The position numbers and the translations under genes are program-made. The notes beneath the pieces are model-generated. The model did not search any database and had not been told where the DNA came from. It saw only the letters and a program-made list of their open reading frames with translations. A stretch of 64,000 nt of DNA from Achromobacter kerstersii (GTDB taxonomy: Bacteria > Pseudomonadota > Gammaproteobacteria > Burkholderiales > Burkholderiaceae_B): NCBI RefSeq assembly GCF_902859595.1, contig NZ_CADIJQ010000001.1:930001-994000 (forward strand). Direction: 5' to 3'. Shown piece after piece: positions 8,815-17,773 of the stretch. How positions within the stretch are numbered: the first letter of the stretch is position 1; the number at the start of each line of letters is the position of its first letter.

Positions 8815-9155
8815 CCATGAAAGCGTGTTCCAGGCAGCGTGGCCCTTCATTCAAATAAATTTTGTTTTTTAATAATATTAAATGTATCGATTCATGCCAT
8901 TTTTATTATGCGGATGGTATCCAGATAACTAGTATTAAAAAATCGGTTGGTATCCAAATTTCCTAGTTATTTCAAAGGGATGGTATCTGTTAACCCGTAT
9001 TTTGTGCTGTAAACAAATTGGTATACATTGCGTCCTTTTTTCGACGGCGCGTTCCATTTATTCGCCTATTTCGCCGTAACGCAATTATACGTTTACAGCG
9101 ATTTAGTAATGCGTGGGCGCCGAGTTTAATAATCAGAAGATAGAGGACTCACGTT
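8815..9155. other. AT-rich intergenic region upstream of the autotransporter
   Basis: The 341 bp between mdcH and the autotransporter contain no gene. From about 8857 to 9080 the composition is strikingly AT-rich against the GC-rich surroundings, which in proteobacteria often marks H-NS-type silenced or horizontally acquired promoters (inference). It contains the 33-bp periodic repeat described separately. A ribosome-binding site GAGGA sits at 9143-9147. Confidence 0.8.
8911..9025. promoter_or_regulatory. Phased 33-bp repeat array (candidate operator array)
   Basis: Three tandem degenerate 33-bp units start at 8911, 8944 and 8977; each contains the core GGWTGGTATC (GGTATC at 8916, 8949, 8982), giving spacings of exactly 33 and 33 bp, i.e. 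three helical turns. A fourth, diverged core TTGGTATACATT lies at 9019-9030, 38 bp further on. The phasing places all cores on one DNA face, as expected for cooperative binding of a regulator controlling the downstream autotransporter. The factor is unknown; the last core resembles GntR/FCD-type operators. Confidence 0.6.
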
Positions 9156-12149
9156 TTGATCAATGGCACGAAGAAGTGGCTGACAGCAACGCTCGCTTTG
9201 AGTAGCACGTACTACGGCGGCGTCATGGCGGCGGACATGACGGTTACGCAAGGTAATACCCAGGTGTTCGATGGTTCGGTGAACTATCCCGGCGGCGTCG
9301 ATGTGAACGGCGGCACGCTGGTGATTGGCGGCAATGGCGGCGGCGCTGGCGTTGCCGTCACGGGTAACGTCAATGCCGCGTCGAACGGCACCGTCGCAGG
9401 CTTTGGCCGGATCAATGGCGACTTGAACGTGTCGGGCAACTCGCGCGTTGCGCCGGGTTATTCCGTCGGCACGCCGACCGGTGTGTCCAACGGCAATCTG
9501 GTCGTGAACGGCAACCTGTCGATGAACAATGCCGAATTTGCATTTGAAACCGGTTACGCCGGACTGCCGATTACGCAACCCGGCACCGGCGACAACATCA
9601 CCGTTGGCGGCAATGCAGCCATCAACAACACCACGCTGAACGTCACCGTCAACACGCTGGGCGTCAACGCGGGCTACTACCGAATCCTGTCTTACGGCGG
9701 CACGTTGAGCGGCAACGGCCTGACGTTGGGCACGGTAACCGGCGACTCGCAGCCCGGCGCCACCATCCAGTCGCTGACGGGTGACAAGCAGATCAACCTG
9801 ATCCTGGGTCCCAGCACGACCAACTTGTGGAACGGCAATGGTGTGGCGTCCGCGACCCGTTCGGGCGGCGGCGATGGCACCTGGACGGCGGCCAGCACGA
9901 ATTGGAACAGCCCCACCAACGCCACGGGCGCCCTCCCCGATGCCGGCTATGCCATTTTCACGGGCGCGGCCGGCACGGTCACCGTCGACGGCAGCGCCGG
10001 CCCGGTGCGCGTATCGGGCCTTCAGTTCGCCACTGACCGGTATCGCCTGCAAGGCGCGCCCATCACGCTGGTTGGCAGCGGTGGCAACCCGCCGGCCATT
10101 GTCGTGGGCGACGGCACGTATGCGTCCGGCCAGTTCGTCGACATCATCGACAACCCGCTGCAAGGCACGCAGGGCTTCGTCAAGACCGGCCCCGGCTCGG
10201 TCATCCTGACCGCCGACAGCAGCGGCCTGACCGGCCCCATCTTGATCGCCGACGGCGCGCTGGAGATCGACGGCAAGCTGAACGGCCCCATTGATATCGG
10301 CCGCGAAGTGGTGCTGGCAGGCGTTGGCCAAGTGGGCACCACCACGCTCTACCCCACCGCTGTCGTGTCGCCTGGCAACGATGGCTCGCCCATCGGCACG
10401 CTGACCGTCAACGGCAACATGACCTTTGGCGAAAACACGATCTATCGCGTGCATGCCGACCCGGCCAGCAGCGCCAGCGACCGCATCCACGTCACGGGCG
10501 TCGCCTACCTGGATGGCACGGTGGCGCATGTGGGCCCCGACGGCAATTACGCGCCGCGCACCACCTACAACATCCTGACGGCGGACGGCGGCGTGCAAGG
10601 CACGTTCAAGGGCGCATCCAGCTCGTATGCGTTCCTGACGCCCACGCTCAGCTACGACGCCAAGAATGCGTTCATGACGCTGACGCGCAACGACGTGCCG
10701 ATCGGAAGCATCGGCGGCTCGGACAACGCGAACAACGCGGGGAATGCGTTGGATCAGCAAGATCCGCCCGCGACCGGCAACGGATCGTCGTCGGCTGGAA
10801 ACGGATCGGCGTCTACGGGGAATGGGTCGGCCTCCACGGGTAACGGTTCGACGGGTAACGGCTCGACGTCGACGGGTAACGGCTCTGCCACAACCGGGAA
10901 CGGATCGACTTCGACCGGGACGGGAACGACAACCGGGACCACCGGCACCACTACCGGAACCACCACCGGAACCACCACCGGCACGACCACTGGCACGACG
11001 GCGGGGACCACCCCTGCACCCACCACCGGATCTTCCGTCGTCGCAAGCGGCAGCGCAGCGGACAAAACCTCTGGCGCCAGCCAGGTGACCGCGGCCGTCC
11101 TGACCATGACCCCGGGCGAAGCGCGCTCGGCGCTGTCGATGCTGTCCGGCGAAGCCTACGCCAGCACGACGAGCGTCTTGCAAAGCCAGGGCGACATGGT
11201 GCGCACGTTGCCGCTGTCGCACTTCCGCGGCAACCTTGACGCCCCGGTGCTTGCCGGCCGGCCGACGGCCCAATTGGGTGCGCCCTCGGCTGACGCGCTG
11301 CCGCAAAGCGGTGCCTCGCCCGTTTGGGCGCAAGCGTTCGGAAATTGGAGCAAGTTCGGCGGTGATGGCAACGCGACAAGCGTCAGCCAATCGGCGGGCG
11401 GCATTTTCATTGGCGGTGATGGCGCGGTCGGCAACGGCTGGCGCCTGGGTGGCGCGCTGGGCTACATCGGCAGCCACAACTCGATGGCCGATGTGTCTTC
11501 ACGCACGAATGTCGACAGCTACACCGCAGCGTTGTTCGGCGGGCGCAACTTCGAGGCTGGCGCGGGCCATATCCGCTTCATGGCGGGCGCGGCCTACACC
11601 TGGCATGAGATCGACGCGAAGCGCGATGTGGTGGCGGGCAGCCTGAATCAGCAGCTCAAGTCGTCGTATAACGCATCGTCGACGCAGTTGTTCACCGAAC
11701 TCGGCTACAACGTGCCGCTGAACGATGTCACCAGCATCGAACCCTACGCCGGTCTGGCGTGGAACCAGCTGCGCACGCGTGACTTCAAGGAGTCCGGCGG
11801 AACGGCTGCGTTGCATGGGTCGAGCAGCACTGACGACGTCACCAGCACCACGCTGGGCCTGCGCGGCGCATGGCAGTTCGGTTCCGACGTGGCGCCGGGC
11901 CGTCTGACCGCATCGTTGGGCTGGCGCCATGCCATGGGTGATGTGAAACCCAAGCAGGAACTGGCGTTTGACGGCGGCAGCACGTTCTCGGTGACGGGTG
12001 TGCCCATCGCACGCGATGCCGCCGTGGTGGGTCTGGGCGCCGAAATGGCGATCACGCGCAACACGACGGCGGGCGTTTCCTACGACGCGCAGTTCGGTGG
12101 CGGCAACCGCCAGCAATCCGGCGTGTTGAAGCTGGCAGTGCGTTTCTAA
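9156..12149 (+). CDS. Type V autotransporter (passenger, repeat-rich linker, beta-barrel)
   Basis: A 997-residue surface or secreted protein of the classical autotransporter type. A signal peptide ends near VMA-AD (residues 23-27). The passenger (about 27-540) is rich in Gly/Asn/Thr beta-helix-like sequence with autotransporter repeat character (GPGSVILTADSSGLTG). A low-complexity linker of TGNGS and GTTT repeats spans about 543-625, and the outer-membrane autotransporter barrel covers about 720-997, ending in the expected C-terminal aromatic (KLAVRF). The TTG start is supported by GAGGA 8 nt upstream and by the signal peptide; the next in-frame ATG (9225) would remove it. The passenger function is not recognisable. 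Confidence 0.9.
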   Translation: MINGTKKWLTATLALSSTYYGGVMAADMTVTQGNTQVFDGSVNYPGGVDVNGGTLVIGGNGGGAGVAVTGNVNAASNGTVAGFGRINGDLNVSGNSRVAPGYSVGTPTGVSNGNLVVNGNLSMNNAEFAFETGYAGLPITQPGTGDNITVGGNAAINNTTLNVTVNTLGVNAGYYRILSYGGTLSGNGLTLGTVTGDSQPGATIQSLTGDKQINLILGPSTTNLWNGNGVASATRSGGGDGTWTAASTNWNSPTNATGALPDAGYAIFTGAAGTVTVDGSAGPVRVSGLQFATDRYRLQGAPITLVGSGGNPPAIVVGDGTYASGQFVDIIDNPLQGTQGFVKTGPGSVILTADSSGLTGPILIADGALEIDGKLNGPIDIGREVVLAGVGQVGTTTLYPTAVVSPGNDGSPIGTLTVNGNMTFGENTIYRVHADPASSASDRIHVTGVAYLDGTVAHVGPDGNYAPRTTYNILTADGGVQGTFKGASSSYAFLTPTLSYDAKNAFMTLTRNDVPIGSIGGSDNANNAGNALDQQDPPATGNGSSSAGNGSASTGNGSASTGNGSTGNGSTSTGNGSATTGNGSTSTGTGTTTGTTGTTTGTTTGTTTGTTTGTTAGTTPAPTTGSSVVASGSAADKTSGASQVTAAVLTMTPGEARSALSMLSGEAYASTTSVLQSQGDMVRTLPLSHFRGNLDAPVLAGRPTAQLGAPSADALPQSGASPVWAQAFGNWSKFGGDGNATSVSQSAGGIFIGGDGAVGNGWRLGGALGYIGSHNSMADVSSRTNVDSYTAALFGGRNFEAGAGHIRFMAGAAYTWHEIDAKRDVVAGSLNQQLKSSYNASSTQLFTELGYNVPLNDVTSIEPYAGLAWNQLRTRDFKESGGTAALHGSSSTDDVTSTTLGLRGAWQFGSDVAPGRLTASLGWRHAMGDVKPKQELAFDGGSTFSVTGVPIARDAAVVGLGAEMAITRNTTAGVSYDAQFGGGNRQQSGVLKLAVRF
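10782..11030 (+). repeat. Low-complexity repeat encoding the autotransporter linker
   Basis: Degenerate copies of a roughly 18-21-nt unit encoding GNGSxST(A)TGNGS are followed by 12-nt units encoding TGTT. The unit lengths are multiples of three, so copy-number changes would shorten or lengthen the linker without breaking the frame. The tract separates passenger from barrel. Confidence 0.75.
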
Positions 12150-12195
12150 GCAGACGCCAACTGGCAAGCAGGCGTCGTGTTTGCGGCGTCTGCTT
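12148..12195 (+). terminator. Long inverted repeat after the autotransporter
   Basis: Eleven-base arms AAGCAGACGCC (12148-12158) and GGCGTCTGCTT (12185-12195) pair perfectly and start at the stop codon. There is no strong T-run, so this may be a Rho-dependent or mRNA-stabilising hairpin rather than a simple intrinsic terminator. Related GCGTCATCAT(C/T)GCGGC copies follow up to about 12272. Confidence 0.4.
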
Positions 12196-12336
12196 GCAAG
12201 CGCCAACATCGCGGCTCGCAGCAAGCTAGCGTCATCATCGCGGCGCGCTGCAAACACGCGTCATCATTGCGGCCCCTGCGTCGGCCAGCCCTTGCGAGGA
12301 TAATGGCGGCTCTTCACATCAACTCGGACTTTCCGG

Positions 12337-12699
12337 ATGCTGATTGCGCTGTTTGTCTTCGCTTACGGGCTGGCCGCTTACTTTTGGGGCGTGCCGCTGT
12401 GGGTCGGGCTGGCTTATGTGGCGCTTAGCCTGATCACGTTCGCCGTGTACGCCTATGACAAGTCCGCGGCCAGGGCCAAGCGCTGGCGGATATCGGAACG
12501 GACGCTGCATGCGTGGGCGCTGGTCGGCGGTTGGCCGGGCGCGTTGCTGGCGCAGCAACGACTCCGGCACAAGTCCGTGAAGCCCAGCTTCCGGGCGTGG
12601 TTCTGGGTCACGGTCGGGCTGAACGTGGCGGCGTTTGCGTGCTTGGCGTCGCCCATCGGCCGCACGTTGCTCGGCCGCCTGACGCCGCTGCTGGCTTGA
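12337..12699 (+). CDS. DUF1294 family small membrane protein
   Basis: A 120-residue protein with about four hydrophobic segments and the DUF1294 signature: FAVYAYDKSAARAKRWRISE, then LHAWALVGGWPGALLAQQ and the basic stretch RHKSVKPSFR. Members are small inner-membrane proteins, sometimes fused to cold-shock domains, of unknown function. Here the domain stands alone with no cold-shock part. It is convergent with the next gene (7 bp gap), so it is a single-gene unit. Confidence 0.85.
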   Translation: MLIALFVFAYGLAAYFWGVPLWVGLAYVALSLITFAVYAYDKSAARAKRWRISERTLHAWALVGGWPGALLAQQRLRHKSVKPSFRAWFWVTVGLNVAAFACLASPIGRTLLGRLTPLLA

Positions 12700-12706
12700 C
12701 TGCCCC

Positions 12707-13498
12707 CTACTTCGAAACTCCCTCTGCCGCGCTACCCATCGCCTGCCGTTGCGATAGCAGCAAGGCGTCGCTTTGGTCGATGCGTATCGCCCCGATACGC
12801 GGAAATTCGAAGTCAACAATGATGTACAGCGCCACCGCCATCACCAGCGCGTAGATCATCTGGTGCAGCAAGGTGTCGCGCTTGGCGCCGGCCAGGTTGA
12901 TGCCGATCAGGCACGCGCACACCAAGGCGAGGAAGCCCAGGAACATATACGTGACGATGGGCGGATGCACTTTCTGCGCCACGGTTTGCGCCGTGGCCGA
13001 GTCGAACATGTCATTGACCGACGCGATGTATGACGCGGCAAACGGCGGCACGGCGTGCTTGCTGGCGGCGATGGAGCTTTTCCAGATCTCGTTCTGCAGG
13101 GCGCCCACCTTCGTGGCGATGGCGTCGCGGTGCTCCAGGTCGGCCACGTGCTTGTAGTAACTGACCCGTTCGTCCACGTAGCGGCGGAATTGGTCGCGCA
13201 AGAGGGGCTGGTCGTCGGCATTGAGCAAATCAATGCGCAGCCACGCCGTGCCGATCGCGTTGACTTCGACAACCAGCAGGTTGCGCCGGTCAGCCATGCG
13301 TTGGGCCGCGCCCGAGAACGTGAAGGCGATCAGCAAACCAAGCAATGCGAACACCGAGGCCTCAATGGCCGCCGACCCCGCCGTGCCTTTGTCATCGCCG
13401 GCGTGCCGGCGCCCCAGGTATCGCCCCACGCGGATCGCGCCAAGCAACAGAAAAAAGAAGACAACCGCCGCGCCAACCAGAACAAATGAATAGTTCAA
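12707..13498 (-). CDS. DUF4239/bestrophin-like membrane protein
   Basis: About 263 residues: an N-terminal membrane segment (VLVGAAVVFFFLLLGAI), a second one (ASVFALLGLLIAFTFSG) ending in AQRMADRRNLLVVEVNAIGTAWLR, a soluble central region, and two C-terminal membrane segments. This pattern is typical of the DUF4239 (bestrophin-like) family of unknown function. I chose the TTG at 13498, with GGTGG 6 nt upstream, because the only in-frame ATG (13546) lies inside the upstream gene. It follows the GGDEF gene by 14 bp on the same strand, so the two may be co-transcribed. Confidence 0.75.
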   Translation of the reverse strand: MNYSFVLVGAAVVFFFLLLGAIRVGRYLGRRHAGDDKGTAGSAAIEASVFALLGLLIAFTFSGAAQRMADRRNLLVVEVNAIGTAWLRIDLLNADDQPLLRDQFRRYVDERVSYYKHVADLEHRDAIATKVGALQNEIWKSSIAASKHAVPPFAASYIASVNDMFDSATAQTVAQKVHPPIVTYMFLGFLALVCACLIGINLAGAKRDTLLHQMIYALVMAVALYIIVDFEFPRIGAIRIDQSDALLLSQRQAMGSAAEGVSK

Positions 13499-13512
13499 AG
13501 TGCCACCTACGC

Positions 13513-15150
13513 TCAGCCTTCGTTGATCGGACTTCCCTCTTTCCACAGCGTGACCCGGTTGCGGCCTGCTTCTTTCGAGGCATACAACGCCAGGTCAGCG
13601 CATTTGACAACAGCTTCGGGCGAATATCCATGCTGTGGCCATAACGCCACGCCCACCGACACCGTGATGTGGCCCACGCCATCCGGCATCGGCTTGGCGG
13701 CCACGCTTGCCCGGATGCGTTCGGCCGTGTGCATGGCCACGTCGGCCGTGGGCGCGTGAACAATCACCACGAATTCTTCGCCGCCGATGCGAAACGGCCG
13801 GTCTTGCTGGCGCACGCTGCTGATCAGCGTATTCGCCAATGAAATCAGCACCTTGTCACCCACCGGGTGGCCATGGACGTCGTTGACTTGCTTGAAATGG
13901 TCCAGGTCCAGCGCAATCACCGCAAAGGGCGAACCGGCCGCCACCAGTTCGTCAAAGCGCTGATCCAGGGCGCGGCGGTTCATCAACCCCGTCATGGGAT
14001 CGGTCATTGTTTCTGTATTCAGCCGGCCCACTTCGCGCCGATGCTGGGCCAAGGTGGCGACCAGCGCCTGGCGCAGTTGGTCCGCTTCGTCATACCAGGT
14101 CGTCAGGGTGCTGGCGCGCGGGTCTTGGGCATCGACGGCCTTGGAGCTGGCCAGGGCGCGCGTCAACCGCGTCAAGGGGTGTGCGATGGCGTACGCCAAT
14201 GCGCAAACCAGGATCAAGGTCAGGACAATGGCGGGGATGGCAAGCCGCAATGATTCGGCCAGCAGCGATTTCACCGGGGACAAGGCCTCGTCCAGCGGCC
14301 GTTGCATGACGACGGCCCATTTGCCTTTGGTGATGGGCGCATACCCGGCAAGCATCGTGCTGCCCGAGGCTTCTTTGATTTGCGCGGAGCCTGGGCCAGA
14401 GGTCGGCGAGATGTCGGCCTTGATCAGGCTGAGCACCGACGGGTCTGGTCCGCTGGTCTGGTGGCTGTACAACACCTGGCCATCCACGTTCACCAAATAG
14501 ACGTCTGTGCCGTCGGCATAGGCGTGTTCACCGATGAGCTTGTCCAGCCGGCTGCCGCGTTCCAGGATGACGACCGCCGCAACAAAGCCCGCGATAGCGC
14601 CTGCCGGGTTGACGATGGGTTCCACCAGCATCAGCGCGGCGCGTTGGTCTTCGCGCGTGCAGCAGGGCATGACCCAATCCGCCCGCCGGCGTTCTTTCAT
14701 GCCCAATTCTTGAAGTGTTTTCACGCCGGACAACACCGCCGACGCCTGGCCCGAATGCGCGATGACCACGCCGCTGGCGTCCGCAAGCATGGCGGCGGAA
14801 ACGCCCTGGGTCTGGCTGGCCAGACGCGACAATTCCGTCACTGCCGCTGCCCGTGCGTCCGATGAGACTGACGCGGCCGAAGAGGTGGCAGATGATGTGG
14901 CCGAGGACGAGACTGACGCGGCCGACAGGCGGCCGGCGCTGGCCGTCAGCTGCCGGTGCACCGAATCGATATACAGGTTGATGAATTCGGCCAGCTTTTC
15001 CGAATAGGCCAGATTGGATTCCAGCGAATTCTTGACCACTTGCGCCTTCTGCACCTGATAGCCGGCGTAGAGCGCGTTGAAAAAGCCGATGGCCACGCTG
15101 AAGATGGCCAAGGCGATCAGTACCGTCAACAGCCCTACTTTTCTTTTCAT
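13513..15150 (-). CDS. Membrane diguanylate cyclase with periplasmic Cache-type sensor
   Basis: A 545-residue two-membrane-segment sensor: N-terminal helix (7-28), a large periplasmic region with Cache-like beta segments (YLVNVDGQVLYSH), a second membrane helix near 305-325, and a C-terminal GGDEF domain. The active loop is GGEEF at 456-460 and the inhibitory RxxD (RQQD) lies five residues before it, so the enzyme should be active and product-inhibited. It makes cyclic-di-GMP in response to an unknown ligand. A Ser/Ala-rich insertion (SSSATSSATSSAASVSS) interrupts the start of the sensor. It is a paralogue in architecture of the GGDEF gene at 35.6 kb. Confidence 0.9.
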   Translation of the reverse strand: MKRKVGLLTVLIALAIFSVAIGFFNALYAGYQVQKAQVVKNSLESNLAYSEKLAEFINLYIDSVHRQLTASAGRLSAASVSSSATSSATSSAASVSSDARAAAVTELSRLASQTQGVSAAMLADASGVVIAHSGQASAVLSGVKTLQELGMKERRRADWVMPCCTREDQRAALMLVEPIVNPAGAIAGFVAAVVILERGSRLDKLIGEHAYADGTDVYLVNVDGQVLYSHQTSGPDPSVLSLIKADISPTSGPGSAQIKEASGSTMLAGYAPITKGKWAVVMQRPLDEALSPVKSLLAESLRLAIPAIVLTLILVCALAYAIAHPLTRLTRALASSKAVDAQDPRASTLTTWYDEADQLRQALVATLAQHRREVGRLNTETMTDPMTGLMNRRALDQRFDELVAAGSPFAVIALDLDHFKQVNDVHGHPVGDKVLISLANTLISSVRQQDRPFRIGGEEFVVIVHAPTADVAMHTAERIRASVAAKPMPDGVGHITVSVGVALWPQHGYSPEAVVKCADLALYASKEAGRNRVTLWKEGSPINEG

Positions 15151-15255
15151 CGGGAAGCGTCCTACCCGCTAGCTGCCAGCGTGCAGAATACAGAATCGAT
15201 GAAACAGGGTCTAGGCCGGTGGAGCGGGTGACTTGGGCGGGTTCACTTGGGCCCG

Positions 15256-17772
15256 TCACTTCGCCGGATCGAACGCCATCGCGCGGCCCACCGCCTGCGG
15301 CGCGTAGCCGTCCCACGGGGTGTTGCCCGCATCCAGCCGCGTATGGATATTGCTGATGGTCCAGTGCGCGCTGCTCTTCAAGTCCGCGAGTTCGTCCCAG
15401 GCGACGGGCACCGACACCCCCATGCCTGGCCGGGCGCGGGCCGACCAGGCGGCTACCGTTGTGGCGCCGAAGCCGTTGCGCAGATAGTCGACGAAGATCT
15501 TTCCGACCCGGTTTTTCGGCCCGCTCTTGGCGACGAAGATCTGCGGCAAGGTCGCGGCCATATGCACCACGATACGCTGCGAGAACGCCTTGATGGTGTC
15601 CCAATCCTGTTGCCGGCGCAGCGGCACCACCACATGCAAACCTTTGCCGCCACTGGTTTTTAGCCACCCTTCCAGGCCAATCTCTTGCAGCATCGTGCGC
15701 ATGAGCTGCGCCCCCTGTTGCACCGCGGGCCAGTCCACGCCTTCGCCGGGGTCCAGGTCGAACAGCATGCGGTCGGGTTTGCTGATGGCGGTTTTCACCG
15801 CATTCCAGGTGTGGAATTCCACCACGTTCATCTGCACGGCCGACATGATGGCTTCGGCCGTAGGCACTTCCAAGAGCGGAGGATGATCAGGGTCGAGTTT
15901 GGCCGGCAGGGATTTGACGCCGGGCATGGCCGCTTCCAGGTGCTTCTGGAAGAAGAACGGCGCGTTCAAGCCGCCTGGCGCGCGCAGGAATGACACGGGG
16001 CGGTCTTTCAGGTGCGGTAGCAGCAAGGGCGCGACGAGTCCGTAGTAACGGGCCAGGTCCAGCTTGGTGATTCCGGCGGACGGGTCAATCACCCGTTCGG
16101 GATGCGTGAGCTTGGCGGGCTTGGCGCGTGGGATGGCCGGCCGTTCCCGCGTAATCTGGCGTGCCGGTTTGTCGTCGCGCAGTCCCCGGAACACCGAGTG
16201 CCGGATATGGCCGTCGCTGGTCCATTCGCCAAACGACACCTCGGCGACGCGTTCCGGCTTCACCCAGTGCACGCCTTTCGCCTGTCCGCCGGACACGGGT
16301 TTGTCGTGGGTTTCAATGTGCGCCAGTTCCTTTTGCAGCGCGATCAGCTTCGCCCGGTCAAAGCCCGTGCCGACCTTGCCCGCATAGCGCAACGCGCCAT
16401 CTTCATCGTGCACCGCCAGCAGCAGCGCCCCCAACCCTTCGCGGGACCCTTGCGGCGCGGTGTAGCCCACGATCACAAATTCCTGGCGCTTGGCGCATTT
16501 GATCTTCAGCCAGTTGTCGCTGCGCCGCGACACATAGCGCGACGACAGGCGCTTGGCGATGATGCCTTCCATGCCCATCTTGCAGGCGGACGCCACCAGA
16601 CTTGCGGGCGTCGCGTTGAAGGCCTCGCTGAAGCGCAGGTGGTCGTCGTGCGATGTTTCCATCAGCTGCGCCAGCAACGCCCGGCGCACGTGCAGCGGTT
16701 CGTCCCGCAAGTCGCGCTGGCCAATGAACGGCAGGTCGAAAGCGTAGAAGATGATGTTGCCGGTGCGGTCGCCATCGAAGGCGTTTTGCAAGGCCTGGAA
16801 ATTCGGCACGCCGTTCTCGTCCAGCACCACGGCCTCGCCGTCCACCCAGGCGCATTTGGCGGGCAGCTTGCCGAAGGCCTCGGCACTATGGGGCAGCTTG
16901 GACGTCCAATCATGCCCGTTGCGGGTATACAGCTTGACGTCGTCGCCATCGATGCGGACCAGCAAGCGGTAGCCGTCGAACTTCAATTCGTACAGCCAAT
17001 CGTCGGACTCGGGCGGCGCGCCGTCGATCAAGGTGGCCAGTTGGGGTTTAAGCGACGCGGGCAAGGCAGCCGCGTGGCCGGGCAGTTTGCTCTCCTCTGC
17101 GGCGGGCTTGGGCTTGGACTTGGAATCGGGCACGGCGTCAGGTTTGGAGTCCGGCTTCGCCCGGGCGTTGGCCTTGCCCGTCGTTTTGCCCTTCGCCGCC
17201 TTCGCCCCTTTGTCCCCCTTTGCCCTTAATGGCACGACGCTGTCGGGCATCTCATCCACCACGCTGAAGTCAGCCTCGGCGCGCGCGAAATCGTCGCGGT
17301 CTTTGATCAGCAGCCAGGGCGGCTGCTTGTCGCTTTCCTTGCCTTTCATTCGAACCAGCGCCCATCGGCCCTGCATTTTCTTGCCCTGCAAGTCGAACTT
17401 CAGGTGGCCTTCCCGATAGCCTTTGCGGGCATCACCCACGGGGGCCCACACGCCTTCGTCCCAGATAATGACCTTGCCCGCGCCGTACTGCCCTTCGGGA
17501 ATCTGCCCTTCGAACTGGTTGTAGGCGATGGGGTGATCTTCAACCTGCACCGCCATGCGTTTGACCGACGGGTCGTAGCTGGGCCCTTTAGGCACCGCCC
17601 AGCTTTTCATCGCCCCATCCAGTTCCAGCCGAAAATCGTAGTGCAGCCGGCTCGCCCAGTGCTTCTGAATGACGAAGGCGCGCGCGCTTTCATTGGGTTG
17701 GCCGCCTTCCGCCGGTTCAGACGTCACCTGAAAATTGCGCTTGTTCCGATAGGTCTTGAGCGAATCGGCCAT
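15256..17772 (-). CDS. ligD: ATP-dependent DNA ligase D (NHEJ)
   Basis: The multifunctional end-processing and joining enzyme of bacterial non-homologous end joining, 838 residues. Domain order: 3'-phosphoesterase (about 1-190; HYDFRLELDG at 44-53, H80), a Lys/Pro/Ala-rich linker (about 185-235), ATP-dependent ligase with adenylation lysine K264 in ELKFDGYR, ligase C-terminal OB region to about 545, and the primase-polymerase domain (about 555-838) with the metal-binding DLD at 672-674. PE-Lig-Pol is the order seen in Pseudomonas LigD. The start lies 1 bp after the ku stop, so the two are an operon. Confidence 0.96.
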   Translation of the reverse strand: MADSLKTYRNKRNFQVTSEPAEGGQPNESARAFVIQKHWASRLHYDFRLELDGAMKSWAVPKGPSYDPSVKRMAVQVEDHPIAYNQFEGQIPEGQYGAGKVIIWDEGVWAPVGDARKGYREGHLKFDLQGKKMQGRWALVRMKGKESDKQPPWLLIKDRDDFARAEADFSVVDEMPDSVVPLRAKGDKGAKAAKGKTTGKANARAKPDSKPDAVPDSKSKPKPAAEESKLPGHAAALPASLKPQLATLIDGAPPESDDWLYELKFDGYRLLVRIDGDDVKLYTRNGHDWTSKLPHSAEAFGKLPAKCAWVDGEAVVLDENGVPNFQALQNAFDGDRTGNIIFYAFDLPFIGQRDLRDEPLHVRRALLAQLMETSHDDHLRFSEAFNATPASLVASACKMGMEGIIAKRLSSRYVSRRSDNWLKIKCAKRQEFVIVGYTAPQGSREGLGALLLAVHDEDGALRYAGKVGTGFDRAKLIALQKELAHIETHDKPVSGGQAKGVHWVKPERVAEVSFGEWTSDGHIRHSVFRGLRDDKPARQITRERPAIPRAKPAKLTHPERVIDPSAGITKLDLARYYGLVAPLLLPHLKDRPVSFLRAPGGLNAPFFFQKHLEAAMPGVKSLPAKLDPDHPPLLEVPTAEAIMSAVQMNVVEFHTWNAVKTAISKPDRMLFDLDPGEGVDWPAVQQGAQLMRTMLQEIGLEGWLKTSGGKGLHVVVPLRRQQDWDTIKAFSQRIVVHMAATLPQIFVAKSGPKNRVGKIFVDYLRNGFGATTVAAWSARARPGMGVSVPVAWDELADLKSSAHWTISNIHTRLDAGNTPWDGYAPQAVGRAMAFDPAK

Positions 17773-17773
17773 G

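Noticed and set aside
9126..11477. Long minus-strand ORF (783 codons) antisense to the autotransporter
   Set aside because: It mirrors the repetitive Gly/Asn coding strand, has extreme Arg/Ala composition and no recognisable domain or ribosome-binding site; it is a GC-rich shadow.
12337..12699. Cold-shock protein fusion partner for DUF1294
   Set aside because: Some DUF1294 proteins carry a cold-shock domain, but this one starts directly with the membrane part.
16102..17229. 375-codon plus-strand ORF inside ligD
   Set aside because: Antisense to conserved ligase and polymerase motifs.
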